Positions 18,901 through 27,391 of a stretch of 44,989 bases of DNA are shown in pieces. The notes under the pieces are model-generated. The model saw only the letters and a list, made by a program, of their open reading frames with translations. It did no database searches and was not told the origin of the DNA. This DNA comes from Planctomycetota bacterium (lineage in GTDB: Bacteria > Planctomycetota > PUPC01 > JACPCR01): contig JAQBXN010000066.1 of assembly GCA_027625095.1 (NCBI GenBank), forward strand, positions 1 through 44,989. The letters run 5' to 3'. A program made the position numbers and the translations under genes. Position 1 is the stretch's first letter; each line of letters starts with the position of its first letter.

Positions 18901-20363
18901 ACGGCTGGTTCCACACCGGCGATCTCGGCAAGCTGGATGACGATGGCTACCTCTTCATCACCGGCCGAGTCAAAGACCTCATCGTGACGCCCGCGGGTAA
19001 GAATGTTTACCCGGACGAAGTCGAGATGCTTTACCGTGATTTGCCGGGGTTGAAAGAGATGACCGTCCTCGGCGTCAAGGCATCAAAGGGCCTCGGCGAG
19101 CAGGTGCATATGGTCGTAATTCTGCAAGAGGATTCGGATGAGCGGCGCGCCTTGCTCAACCAGGCCGTACAGAAATTCTCGCGAGACATTCCGAGCTACC
19201 AGCGGGTGCAGAAGGTACATTTCTGGACCGAAGACCTGCCGCGCACCCCCACTCTCAAGGTGAAAAGGAACCAGGTCAGACAGGCAATTATAGAAGGGGA
19301 CTTGCATCGCGCCGAGACCGCCACCGCTGCTGCTGCCGCGCCGGAAGAAGAAGTCACCCTTGAATCCGAAGTCCGTAAGTTGCTCGCCGAAGTCGCCCGC
19401 ATTCCCGCGAGCCAGATCAAAACGGACCATGACATTCAGTATGACCTGGGGCTCGACTCCCTGGAAAAGATCGATTTCCTTGTCCGTTCCGAAAAACGCT
19501 GGGGCATCAAGTTACCGGAAAGCCTGGCCACCCGCCTCCACCGGGTGAGCGATGCAGTCGCCATCGTCGACGAAGCGGTAAACAACTCCGAAACCCAGAG
19601 TGAGCCTGAATCTGCCGAGGCCGCGGCGGCCGATTGGTCGAGTATCCTCCAGGAGGGAGAGTTGCATCCCAAGGACCTCGCTGCGATCAGAGGCCGCAAT
19701 GGATTCAACGGCCCGGTGCGTGCCCTGCTCCACGGTGGCCTCCGCACCTTCTGTAAAGCATGGCTTTCCGTTGAGAGCGAGGGAGCTGAAAAGCTGCCCA
19801 AGAGCGGCTCATTCGTCATCGCTGCCAATCACTCGAGCCATCTGGATACTCCGTCCATCCTGGCATCCATTCCCGAACTTCGTGAACGCATCCGGATCCT
19901 CGGTGCGCGAGATTACTTTTTCAATACCCCGCTCAAGAGCTGGTTTTTCCGGAACTATATGAACGTGCTTCCGTTCGACCGAAAAGAAAATTTCCTCGAA
20001 GGGCTCCGGATGGCCAGGGCCTGCCTTGAAAGCGATCAGGTCCTCCTGATTTTCCCGGAAGGCTCTCGCTCGCCGAACGGCGAAGTGCAACCGTTCAAGG
20101 TCGGCCTGGGCATCATTGCTCATGAACTGCAGGTGCCGATCGTACCGGTGCGGATCCAGGGCACTTATCAGTCCCTCCCCAAGGGCAGCAAATTCCCTCG
20201 AATGTATCCGGTAAAGGTCAGCTTTGGCGAGGTGGTATTGCCGCAGAGTTTCGACGTTCTCGAAGAGCGTCCCAACCAGTTTCCGCTCTACCAGCAGATT
20301 GTGGATGAGGTGCGCGACCGCATCGTAGCACTCGGCGAAAAACCCTCCGAACCAACTAGCTGA
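15975..20363 (+). CDS. four-domain lipid enzyme: fatty acyl reductase, acyl-AMP ligase, ACP and PlsC acyltransferase
   Basis: This is a 1462-residue fusion. Residues 1-530 form an alcohol-forming fatty acyl reductase of the short-chain dehydrogenase type: TGATGFLG at 15-22 binds NADPH, and Y277-x3-K281 in DTYTFTKAMGEQ is catalytic. A male-sterility-type C-terminal part follows. Residues about 565-1120 are an adenylate-forming long-chain acyl ligase: FTSGTTVEPKG at 730-740, EGYGLTETAP at 906-915 and GWFHTGDLG later. An acyl carrier domain follows with Ser1162 in GLDSLEK as the phosphopantetheine site. Residues about 1250-1455 are a PlsC-type acyltransferase with H1286-x4-D1291 (NHSSHLD) and FPEGSRS at 1360-1366. 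The chain could activate a fatty acid, hold it on the carrier, then reduce it to an alcohol or pass it to a glycerophosphate. All key residues I can check are present. The HAD gene follows one base after the stop. Confidence 0.9.
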   Translation: MQIREFLRGKSILITGATGFLGKPLVEKILYEVPDVEQIYLLIRPKTRSNGEVITAADRVRGEFSTSDVFDRLRKSRDNFDDFMSSKLTAIGGDVSIEGLDIVPEEYEHLCRQVDVIINSAAVVVFDERLDFAAQLNALGPSRLLDFAKKCEKNPVFIHVSTAYVNGQRLGDVKEILFTPGRSIEQEKRGDAAPEFDLEKEVEFALARGRQVEQEARQPEMFERFHKAALKELGPNYRPGSAKVKAQTEYERNKFVREKLVKAGMERSRRHGWHDTYTFTKAMGEQFLIRDRGHIRVAIVRPSIIESSYNEPSPGWIDGFRMADPLIAAYGKGRLKDFPGDPDGVLDIVPADFVVNALLASIPLAAESSEVQLFHVATGGQNPVKLKDVVRNIKEYFTANPFKKKTGEPILVKDWSYPSQAQFERSNRLKLQYPLTVATWFTRNVPGLKKHHKRISITKTAVDRLSYYADLYGPYVEYACRFGTDNTKELFEGLAEEEKDIFNFNVRRIDWDEYIQEIHVPGLKKHVLKMETVDEESPTDKHADTPRALEGASESLEGSIRTIQDLYIHSAVRFKSKTASQIKREDEWVKYSFEDVRAHTRQIRTSLAREGLKKGDRIMLLAENQPEWGMAYLGAISLGMIVVPLDRQTPGAEVMRVAAFVETKHIFITATSFEALKKQVGEEVGNLRPLNINNFALPLVAGRASGMPYKEEEIVPRVEVQPEDLASIIFTSGTTVEPKGVMLTHGNFIANVKGTAEVLAPYETDQFLSVLPLNHALEFTCGFLMPIFGGSTVSFVSALKSNVILETMRETGTTCMLGVPRLFKLFHDGIKKEIKKAGAITSGVVGALKTVSQASHAMTGVNSGKKLFAKVHEKFGGKIRVFVSGGAALDPEIFEDFQTMGFPICEGYGLTETAPVLTVNSLEKAKSAAVGPPLPNVELRLENQDATGIGEIVVRGPAVMKGYYKNEEATNSVLKDGWFHTGDLGKLDDDGYLFITGRVKDLIVTPAGKNVYPDEVEMLYRDLPGLKEMTVLGVKASKGLGEQVHMVVILQEDSDERRALLNQAVQKFSRDIPSYQRVQKVHFWTEDLPRTPTLKVKRNQVRQAIIEGDLHRAETATAAAAAPEEEVTLESEVRKLLAEVARIPASQIKTDHDIQYDLGLDSLEKIDFLVRSEKRWGIKLPESLATRLHRVSDAVAIVDEAVNNSETQSEPESAEAAAADWSSILQEGELHPKDLAAIRGRNGFNGPVRALLHGGLRTFCKAWLSVESEGAEKLPKSGSFVIAANHSSHLDTPSILASIPELRERIRILGARDYFFNTPLKSWFFRNYMNVLPFDRKENFLEGLRMARACLESDQVLLIFPEGSRSPNGEVQPFKVGLGIIAHELQVPIVPVRIQGTYQSLPKGSKFPRMYPVKVSFGEVVLPQSFDVLEERPNQFPLYQQIVDEVRDRIVALGEKPSEPTS

Positions 20364-20364
20364 A

Positions 20365-21027
20365 ATGCAACGCGCGGCCTTCTTTGACGTCGACGGCACG
20401 ATCGTAAAGTCGAACATCGTCATGCCTTACGTCCACATCCGCCGGGCCGAGCTTTCCCCCATCGGCAATCTGTTCTGGACGCCTTTTTTCCTCCTCAAGG
20501 CTCTCATTTACATCATTGTTGACCGTTTCGACCGTGCGAAATTCAACCGCATGTTTTACCGAAACTACCGTGGCCGTTTGGTCAAAGACAAGGAAGCGAT
20601 GGCCCGCCTTTGTTTTGAATCCTATATCAGCCCGAACATCTTCAAACAGGCGAGAGAACGCATCGCCGCGTTAAAGGAAGAGGGTTTCCAGATAATCCTG
20701 GTGACCGGCTCGCTGGATTTTCTGATGCAGCCACTGGCAACGGAACTGGACACCGACCACCTGATCGCAGCCAAACTTGAAGAGCGAGACGGCCGCTTCA
20801 CCGGCGAACTGGATGGTAATCCGGTCAGTGAGGCAGAAAAAGTCATCCGTATCAAAGCTTACGCAGGGACCAATGGAATCAATCTTGAAGCAAGTCAGGC
20901 ATACGGGGACAGCATCGCAGATCTGCCCATGCTGGAGTGTGTGCGAGAGGCACATGCCGTAAGGCCGGATGCGAAACTGATGGCCGTGGCGCGGGAGAGA
21001 AAGTGGCAGGTGGAAGAATGGGCCTAG
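20365..21027 (+). CDS. HAD-IB family (SerB-like) hydrolase
   Basis: This is a 220-residue haloacid dehalogenase-fold protein. Motif I is FFDVDGT at residues 7-13 with the nucleophile Asp and acid/base Asp both present. Motif II is VTGS, a lysine (AEKVIRIK) serves motif III, and motif IV is GDSIADLPML. A cap segment with a hydrophobic stretch (NLFWTPFFLLKALIYIIV, about 34-51) suggests membrane contact. It starts one base after the stop of the lipid fusion, so it is almost certainly co-translated. HAD-IB phosphatases are found linked to PlsC or fatty acyl reductase domains in other bacteria, where they may dephosphorylate an acylated or alkylated glycerophosphate. That job fits here, but the substrate is inferred. 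Confidence 0.85.
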   Translation: MQRAAFFDVDGTIVKSNIVMPYVHIRRAELSPIGNLFWTPFFLLKALIYIIVDRFDRAKFNRMFYRNYRGRLVKDKEAMARLCFESYISPNIFKQARERIAALKEEGFQIILVTGSLDFLMQPLATELDTDHLIAAKLEERDGRFTGELDGNPVSEAEKVIRIKAYAGTNGINLEASQAYGDSIADLPMLECVREAHAVRPDAKLMAVARERKWQVEEWA

Positions 21028-21080
21028 CAGGCCTGCAATCTTAATCTTGTGCAATTAAGTTGAATGACCCAGCAAAGATT

Positions 21081-21160
21081 CTTCGTCGTAGTTTTCGTCT
21101 GTTTTAAGATCCACCAGGCACGGAGAAGAGACAAAGACTAGGGCGAAGACTACGACGAAG
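21081..21160. repeat. long inverted repeat between convergent genes
   Basis: The 17-bp arms at 21081-21097 and 21144-21160 (CTTCGTCGTAG and CTACGACGAAG cores) match at 16 of 17 positions around a 46-base loop. They lie between the ends of the HAD gene and the kinase gene, so the element could serve as a two-way terminator or an mRNA end stabiliser. The loop includes a GGCACGGAGAAGAGACAAAG purine stretch of a kind also seen at 25150. Confidence 0.6.
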
Positions 21161-21203
21161 TATATGGATGCCCCAAATTAAGATTGTCGGCCGACCAGGT
21201 GGC

Positions 21204-21291
21204 GGGAATGATGGATAGTGAATAGGCCGCGCAATCCCTGCATCTCCTGACTGAACGCCATTCCGCCATCACTCTTGCACTACTTCCCTTC
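21204..21291. repeat. inverted pair of heptad stretches at the kinase 3' end
   Basis: Three units related to GTGAATA lie at 21204-21224, and about five degenerate inverted units related to GCCATTC lie at 21257-21291. The right stretch includes the stop codon and last three codons of the kinase gene. Confidence 0.5.
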
Positions 21292-23675
21292 GCCAGTCCA
21301 CCCTGAAATCGGTTCGACAAGCACCTTCCCGTTCGCGCCGCCGGAAATGATGTATTCCGATTCGGTGACGCCGCCGCCAGTGCATCCAATACTGAGGATT
21401 GGGCCTCCGTGCTTTTGCTGCAGTGCCAGCTTTTTCTTCGGGCCTCCAAAGAGATGAATTTTTCCCTCCTCAGTACCGATCGCCAGGTACTGGTTCTTCC
21501 AACTGAAGGCCGCTGTGGTTGCTGTTGTGCCATCCAGTTCCATTTCCTCCATTTCAGGTTTGTCTGCATTCAGATCGTAGAAAAAGGCCTTTCCTTCACT
21601 CAGGATCAGTAGAGTGGAATGGTCAAAATTAGAGCCGACGATTGCCTGCGAGACCTTTCCGACGGGGAACAGTATTGTCTTTTCGAGGGAGCGTGTATGT
21701 GGCTGCCAGAAACACAAAGTGCCATCCGCGGACGCGGAAAAAATACTGCGCTGATTATTGGTAAACTGGACGTTTACAATCCTGGCCGGATGGCTGGCTT
21801 TTGATAGCTCCTCTGGCAGCAGCGACTGATACCGGCCGGAGATGATGCTGCGGTACAGATGCACCATACCGTCTGCTGACCCGGTCAAGAGCAGCCCGCC
21901 AGTGGGATTGAACGCCATGTCCGTAACCGGAAGTGTATGGTCGGCGAGTGTTTTCAAGAGCCGTTGTCCAGCACCCTCGTACAGGATCACTTCTTTGCCA
22001 ACTGCTACTGCGATCCTGTCACCTTTGGGACTGCATGTGCTCGCACTGACCTTGCCGCCGGTATCTGGAACGTCGAGATCATTTCCCTGAAAGTCCCATA
22101 TGTGAAGCCCGCCTTCGCCGTCTGTAATTATGACCACGCTTGTCCCGGGAAGGTGGCGTATGTTTGTAACTGGTTTACTCAGCTCCTTAGTGTAGGCCTG
22201 CTGGGATTCGGGGTCGGGTAACTCCGGCAAAACGGTATTAGAAACCTTTACGGTCGTTGCGGGCGCCTGGGCCTGTTGGATAGTTGTGGTGGGCTTGGTT
22301 TCCCCGTTGAAAATACGTTGAAAGTTATCCCGAAATACAAAAGCGCAAATGAGCATGACCGCTGCTGCAGCCACGACCAGCGCCATGAGGAGCAGGGTTG
22401 CGGTATCCCCTTCATCCTCCACTTCCGCTTGTTCTTCACCCGGCTTGGAATACTTGATGGCAGCGGTATTTTCGGTGAATTCCTGGACGCCCATCTCCAG
22501 CGCTGCCTGCTGCAGAGCCAGCGTGCTCGATCCGATATCCTGAAACGGATCTCTATGCTGGTCTTCGTCGGCCAGCGTCTGCTCCCCCAGGTTTATCTTG
22601 TCCATTGCCTCCAGGAATTTCTGCGCGGTCTGATACCGGTCTTCTTTGTTCTTGGCCATCGCCTTCATCATGACCTTCGCCACGTCTTCCGGAATATCCG
22701 GGTCCATGTCCCGCGGATCAGGCACCGGGTCGTAGACATGCTTGTGCAGAATCGCCATGGTGGATTTCGCCTGATACGGCGGCACTCCAAGAATCATGGC
22801 ATACAGCGTTGCGCCCAGGGAATAGATATCCGCGCGCCTGTCCGTCTCTTCGCCTTCACATTGCTCGGGCGCCATGTAATGCGGGGTGCCAACAATCAGG
22901 CCGGTGCCCGTAAGATTCGTGTTGTCCTGGTTGGTGCTCTTGGCGAGACCAAAGTCAGCTACCTTGGCCATGCCATTGGGGTGGAGCAGGATGTTGTCCG
23001 GTTTGATGTCGCGATGGACGAGATTCATACGATGGGCGAAATCGATCCCGGAGGTAGCGTCTCTGATGATTTTCAGTGCTACCTTTGTGTCGAGCCTGCC
23101 TTTTTTTTTCATCAGGCTTGAGACACTCGGGCCGGAGATGAATTCCATGGCGATGTAGAATTGTCCAGCTTCATCGCCGGCCTCGAATACGGTCACGATA
23201 TTCTGATGAATGAGCTGTGCGGCAGAGCGTGCTTCACGGATGAACCGTTCACGGGCCTCTGCATTCTGTTCTGCAAATGCCGGTGGCAGGATTTTAAGGG
23301 CCGCGGTTCTCTGAAGATTCAGATCAAGGCCCTTGTAGACAACGCCCATGCCTCCCTGGCCAATTTTTGCTTCGACTCGATATTGCCGGAACATCTGTCC
23401 AGGCTGGAGCGCCATGCCTTGGGGTTGCTGCTGGGGGGGGCCTGGGGGGCGACGCCACGCGGCGGCGAGCCCGAGTGCTGGAGCATATGCGGAGCGACGC
23501 CATGCGAGGGCGATTGCGGGTGCATGCCGGGCATGGCTTGCTGCGGTGCGCTGAGATGTTGTGGTAATTGGGCCCGAATCAACCGGCCGCCGCACACCTC
23601 GCACACAGAGCGGGCCGCAATGTTAGGGTCTGGGATCTGGTATTGGCGTCTGCATTGGGAGCAGAAATAGAACAT
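21280..23675 (-). CDS. zinc-ribbon Ser/Thr protein kinase with C-terminal propeller, split at a poly-C run
   Basis: The gene begins at 23675 with a zinc ribbon (CSQCRRQY and CEVCGG, four cysteines), then a Gln/Pro/His-rich linker. The frame shifts by one base at the C8 run (23433-23440 on the plus strand as G8). Beyond it comes a full Hanks-type kinase: GQGGMGVVYKG, Lys in ALKIL, VHRDIKPDN, DFGLAKS and APEQ. After a linker there is one transmembrane helix (LLLMALVVAAAAVMLICAFVF) and a WD40/quinoprotein-like propeller of about 280 residues outside the membrane. The kinase frame alone could start at ATG 23415, which would drop the ribbon. The start overlaps the purD stop as TAATG, so translation is coupled to purD. 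Kinases of this layout probably sense something through the propeller and phosphorylate cytoplasmic targets. Nine C would restore one frame. Confidence 0.85.
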
Positions 23676-24943
23676 TAAATTGCCTTTGCTGCGATATCAG
23701 ATCGGAACGTCACTCCTTCAAAATTAATCTTTCCCACAGCCTCATAACAACGAGCGATAGCTTGCTCAAGGGTGTCCCCCAATGCCGTCACGCCCAGCAC
23801 GCGTCCGCCAGAAGTAATCACACTCGAGCCACGCATTCTAGTGCCTGCATGAAACACGACCACACCTTCCACGGCATTGGCCTCCTTAAGGCCGGTAATC
23901 GGATATCCCTTGGTGTAGCTGCCAGGATAGCCTCCGGATGCCAGCACTACGCAGACGGCCGGCCGATCATCCCATTCAACAGGCGGCACTTCTTCGAGCT
24001 TCTGTTCCGCCACCGCCAGCAGAATATCCACGATATCTGACTTCATTCGCATGAGCAGCGGCTGGGTCTCGGGGTCGCCAAACCGGCAATTAAATTCGAG
24101 CACTTTCGCTCCTTCGCCGGTCAGCATCAGCCCCGCATACAGAACTCCGGAGTAAGGACGGTCTTCACGATTCATTGCATGCACAATCGGAATGAGAATC
24201 TCACGCTCGATTTGAGCCTCGAGCCGTTTGTGCACAAACCTGGTCGGGGAATACGCACCCATGCCACCGGTGTTTGGCCCGGTATCTCCCTCGCCAATGG
24301 GTTTGTGATCCTGCGCGGCCGGCATCGGGCTGATGGTATTGCGATCCACGAACATGAGGACCGAGGCTTCCTGCCCGGTCATGAATTCTTCGATAACCAC
24401 GCGATTGCCCGCGTTACCGAACGCCCTCTCCTGCATGATGACCTTCACGGCTTCAAATGCTTCTTCTCGCGTGTGGCAAATGATCACGCCCTTGCCCGCG
24501 GCCAGGCCGTCAGCCTTCACTACGGTGGGAAACGTTGAGGTCTCGAGAAATCCTCTCGCACGTTCCAGGTTGTCGAAGGCGTTGAAGTCGGCAGTTGGAA
24601 TCGCGTGACGCCGCATCAGCCGTTTCGAGTAATCCTTGCTGCCCTCGAGCTCGGCGGCCCTCTTCGTCGGGCCGAATATTTTGAGGCCGGCCTCCTGAAA
24701 CAGGTCCACAATACCGGCCACCAGCGGCGCTTCCGGGCCAACGACGGTGAGGTCTATTTCATTCTTTTTGGCAAAACGTAGAAGTCCGGAGATATCCTCC
24801 GCCTCAATCTCGACACACTGTGCATGCTCCTGAATACCGGCGTTACCCGGAGCGCAATAAATCTCTTGAACGCGAGGCGATTGAGCAATCTTCCAAACAA
24901 GCGCGTGCTCGCGTCCGCCCCCGCCGACGACCAGAATTTTCAT
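23675..24943 (-). CDS. purD: phosphoribosylamine-glycine ligase
   Basis: This is a 422-residue ATP-grasp enzyme of normal length. It joins phosphoribosylamine and glycine with ATP in the second step of purine synthesis in the cytoplasm. The N-terminus MKILVVGGGGREHALVW, VVGPEAPLVAG, VVKADGLAAGKGV, the PurD signature RFGDPETQ and DTGPNTGGMGAYSP are all present. The start at 24943 is at the conserved residue. Its stop overlaps the start of the kinase gene (TAATG), an unusual partner for purD, and no other purine gene is visible. Confidence 0.97.
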   Translation of the reverse strand: MKILVVGGGGREHALVWKIAQSPRVQEIYCAPGNAGIQEHAQCVEIEAEDISGLLRFAKKNEIDLTVVGPEAPLVAGIVDLFQEAGLKIFGPTKRAAELEGSKDYSKRLMRRHAIPTADFNAFDNLERARGFLETSTFPTVVKADGLAAGKGVIICHTREEAFEAVKVIMQERAFGNAGNRVVIEEFMTGQEASVLMFVDRNTISPMPAAQDHKPIGEGDTGPNTGGMGAYSPTRFVHKRLEAQIEREILIPIVHAMNREDRPYSGVLYAGLMLTGEGAKVLEFNCRFGDPETQPLLMRMKSDIVDILLAVAEQKLEEVPPVEWDDRPAVCVVLASGGYPGSYTKGYPITGLKEANAVEGVVVFHAGTRMRGSSVITSGGRVLGVTALGDTLEQAIARCYEAVGKINFEGVTFRSDIAAKAI

Positions 24944-25044
24944 AACAACACCCTGCGTATTTCTTGTTTTATGTATCTGCGAACCATGCGAGGCGGAATG
25001 TTACTTGGGGTGCTTCGGAATGCAAGACTGGCCGCAGAGGAGGC

Positions 25045-25072
25045 GGTGAATGGTGAATAGCGAATGGGACAA
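25045..25072. repeat. heptad array of GGTGAAT type
   Basis: Two identical GGTGAAT units followed by two diverging ones lie in the spacer between purD and the second PhyH gene. No clear inverted partner is seen in this spacer. Confidence 0.6.
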
Positions 25073-25135
25073 TAGTGCGAAGATAAGAAGGTTCTTGTTC
25101 CTTCCGCTGCCTTGGGGTTGCAACCAGGTATTTCA

Positions 25136-25209
25136 ACAGGAGGAAACGGAGGGGACAGAGACAGGAAATGATCATTCAAGACATCTCTGTAGTCTCTGTT
25201 TCCTCCTGT
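25136..25209. terminator. large imperfect hairpin downstream of the second PhyH gene
   Basis: The arms 25136-25160 and 25185-25209 pair at 21 of 25 positions, with outer 12 bp perfect (ACAGGAGGAAAC and its complement), around a 24-base loop. It lies 13 bp past the stop of the minus-strand PhyH gene, so it may end that transcript. A T-run is weak, and the GGACAGAGACAGG composition looks like a dispersed repeat. Confidence 0.5.
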
Positions 25210-25222
25210 CAAATTTCTCCAT

Positions 25223-25984
25223 CTATGGGGTCCAGAAGCTCCATCCATCACGCTTCTTCCAGCGCAGACATGATTCGCAAGAGCAAAGAAAACGGAGTGC
25301 CATTCTAGGTGTGACGTTGCAATTCATTGTCGCACCGTGGGCCCACAGATGTTGGAAGAAAAGGATGTCACCACGTCTGGGCAGGAGCTCAACGGGATCA
25401 CCGAGATCGGCCTCTGACAGATGCCGGTTGAGCACGTAAAGGTACTCAAATTTTTCCGGGTCGGTTCTGGCCAATTCAGCAATCTTGAGGTGTGAGCCCG
25501 GCCAGGCAAAGGTGCCTCCGCCCTGTGGTTCAACATCGCTAAGAAAAACTATGAACGCAATCTTGAACGGCCCGGGAAAAGTCTTGTGTTTGTTTTCTTC
25601 TGGAATCCCGTCGATATGGAACCCAGGCGGCCTCCAGGGCCCAGGCATGGGAAAGACATTTTGAGTCTGCACCGAGCGCGGCATATGAAATGATTCTTTC
25701 GGGACACCCAGGAACTGCGAAGTGGCGATCATGAATTCTGGCGTCGCGCAGGCGAGCAGGGCTTCATTCTTGACCGCAAAGTGCTCGATAAGATTGCGAC
25801 GCGGATCGTGAAACACATCCTCTGGAATCGTTGACCAGGTCGAGGGGGCATGACGATCCATTCCCAGCAATTCCCACATGAAATCTTCCGCACGGCGGGC
25901 AATGTCATCCGAAATCAAACCTGACGCCAGGAAGTATCCGTCTGTCTGAAATTGTTCGATCTGGTTGGAGGTTAAGACGCTCAT
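25223..25984 (-). CDS. phytanoyl-CoA dioxygenase (PhyH)-family protein, second copy
   Basis: This is a 253-residue Fe(II)/2-oxoglutarate oxygenase. It begins with the family start FQTDGYFLASGLIS, has H123-I-D125 in PPGFHIDGIPEE and the PhyH strand GGGTFAWPGSH. The distal histidine is in FFQHLWAHGA and an arginine in TPRMALRF. It is shorter than, and clearly different from, the protein at 9592, so the two are not a recent duplication. The substrate is unknown. The sulfatase gene ends 97 bp upstream on the same strand. Confidence 0.82.
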   Translation of the reverse strand: MSVLTSNQIEQFQTDGYFLASGLISDDIARRAEDFMWELLGMDRHAPSTWSTIPEDVFHDPRRNLIEHFAVKNEALLACATPEFMIATSQFLGVPKESFHMPRSVQTQNVFPMPGPWRPPGFHIDGIPEENKHKTFPGPFKIAFIVFLSDVEPQGGGTFAWPGSHLKIAELARTDPEKFEYLYVLNRHLSEADLGDPVELLPRRGDILFFQHLWAHGATMNCNVTPRMALRFLCSCESCLRWKKRDGWSFWTP

Positions 25985-26081
25985 GCTTTGGAGTGCTCCG
26001 ACTTGTCCGGGCTTTTATTTTCTGGGGGGTGCCAAAAGAGTGGAAGTATCAAGGGTGTTGAGGGTTTCTTGCTGAACACCG

Positions 26082-27365
26082 TCAGTTCGATGCCTGCCAC
26101 GGGACGTTTCCCGCCTGTTGGATCTGCCCTCTCAGCAAACTTGCCAGTTTCTTGAAATTTACTTCTTCAACCCGCGTAAGATCGTTTTCTTCGAGAGGAT
26201 CCGAATCCAGGTCGTACATCTCAAGTGGGAGGAATGGCCGGTTGTGAAGCAGCTTCAGATCTCCCTGGCGAATGGCATGCTGGTCAAGGCCAAGGAAGTC
26301 GTGATTGCCTTCCTTTCTGATCCAATAGAGGCAGCGGTCATCGAAATTCTGTTTTTCGTTCAGCAGTGTCGGAAGGATGGACCGTCCTTCGATTACGTGA
26401 TCGATTTCAACGCCGGCCAACTGGCAGGCCGTGGGGAAGAGATCCATCAAGAGGGCAATCTGATCGCTCTTGATACCGGAAGGGATCTGCCCCGGCCACA
26501 TGGCGCATGCAGGAACCCGAATGCCGCCTTCATACATGTCACCCTTCTGGCCACGCAGGGGCCCATTGAACGCACCCACATTTGTTTGCCCGCCATTGTC
26601 GGACGTGTAGACCACCAGCGTGTTTTCCAGGGCCCCGGTTTCCTCAAGAGTATCCAGCACCCGGCCGATGCCCGCGTCCATATGCTCGACAAGGGCCACG
26701 TATCTAGCCCGCTGGTCTGAGATGTCAGGCTCACGGGCCTTGACCTTTTCGACCCATTTGTCCGGAGGCTGGATGGGCGTGTGGGGCGCATTGTAGGCAA
26801 GGTACAGGAAGAACGGCCGCTCGCTGTTCTGCTGTTCACGAATGAATTCACACGACCAGTCGGTGAAGAGATCGGTGGCATGCCCGGCAGGACGGATTTC
26901 GACCTCACCTTGCCGCATGTAATTATTGCCGTGCCGCAAATGGGTGTAGTAGTCATCCATCATGTCGCCCAGGAAGCCGCGGAAATGTTCAAACCCGCGC
27001 GCACAGGGATGGCTGCCGCCGTCTAGCCCGAGATGCCACTTGCCGACCAGCGCTGTCGTATAGCCGGCCCGGCCCATCATTTGTGGCAGGGTGACAGCGG
27101 CCGGATCAAAGTAACCCCAGTTGTTTTCAGGGTGTGTGCGAATAACTCCCGGCACACCCACAAGATCAGGATATCGTCCAGTCATCAGCGCTGCCCGGCT
27201 CGGGGAGCACACCGACGAATTTGCATAAAACCGGGTAAGACGAATCCCGGACTCAGCAATACGATCCAGATTAGGCGTCTGCAGATTGGGCCCACCATAG
27301 CAGGTAATGTCGCCATAACCGTGGTCGTCAGCAAGGATGATGAGGATGTTGGGTGAGGTGGGCAT
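26082..27365 (-). CDS. type I sulfatase (arylsulfatase family)
   Basis: This is a 427-residue sulfatase from the ATG at 27365, which puts NILIILADDHGYGD at the N-terminus. A GTG at 27395 would add ten residues and overlap the upstream TGA as GTGA. The metal-binding Asp pair is in LADDHGYGD and the formylglycine site is C53-S-P-S-R57 followed by AALMTGRYP. VGKWHLG, SDNGG and the C-terminal metal region are intact. The cysteine must be converted to formylglycine by a maturase that is not in the window. No signal peptide is visible, which is unusual for a family that often acts outside the cytoplasm. It hydrolyses a sulfate ester; the substrate is not predictable. It is coupled to the HtrA gene upstream. 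Confidence 0.92.
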   Translation of the reverse strand: MPTSPNILIILADDHGYGDITCYGGPNLQTPNLDRIAESGIRLTRFYANSSVCSPSRAALMTGRYPDLVGVPGVIRTHPENNWGYFDPAAVTLPQMMGRAGYTTALVGKWHLGLDGGSHPCARGFEHFRGFLGDMMDDYYTHLRHGNNYMRQGEVEIRPAGHATDLFTDWSCEFIREQQNSERPFFLYLAYNAPHTPIQPPDKWVEKVKAREPDISDQRARYVALVEHMDAGIGRVLDTLEETGALENTLVVYTSDNGGQTNVGAFNGPLRGQKGDMYEGGIRVPACAMWPGQIPSGIKSDQIALLMDLFPTACQLAGVEIDHVIEGRSILPTLLNEKQNFDDRCLYWIRKEGNHDFLGLDQHAIRQGDLKLLHNRPFLPLEMYDLDSDPLEENDLTRVEEVNFKKLASLLRGQIQQAGNVPWQASN

Positions 27366-27391
27366 TAATTTGTTTCTAAGGTTGCTGCGCG

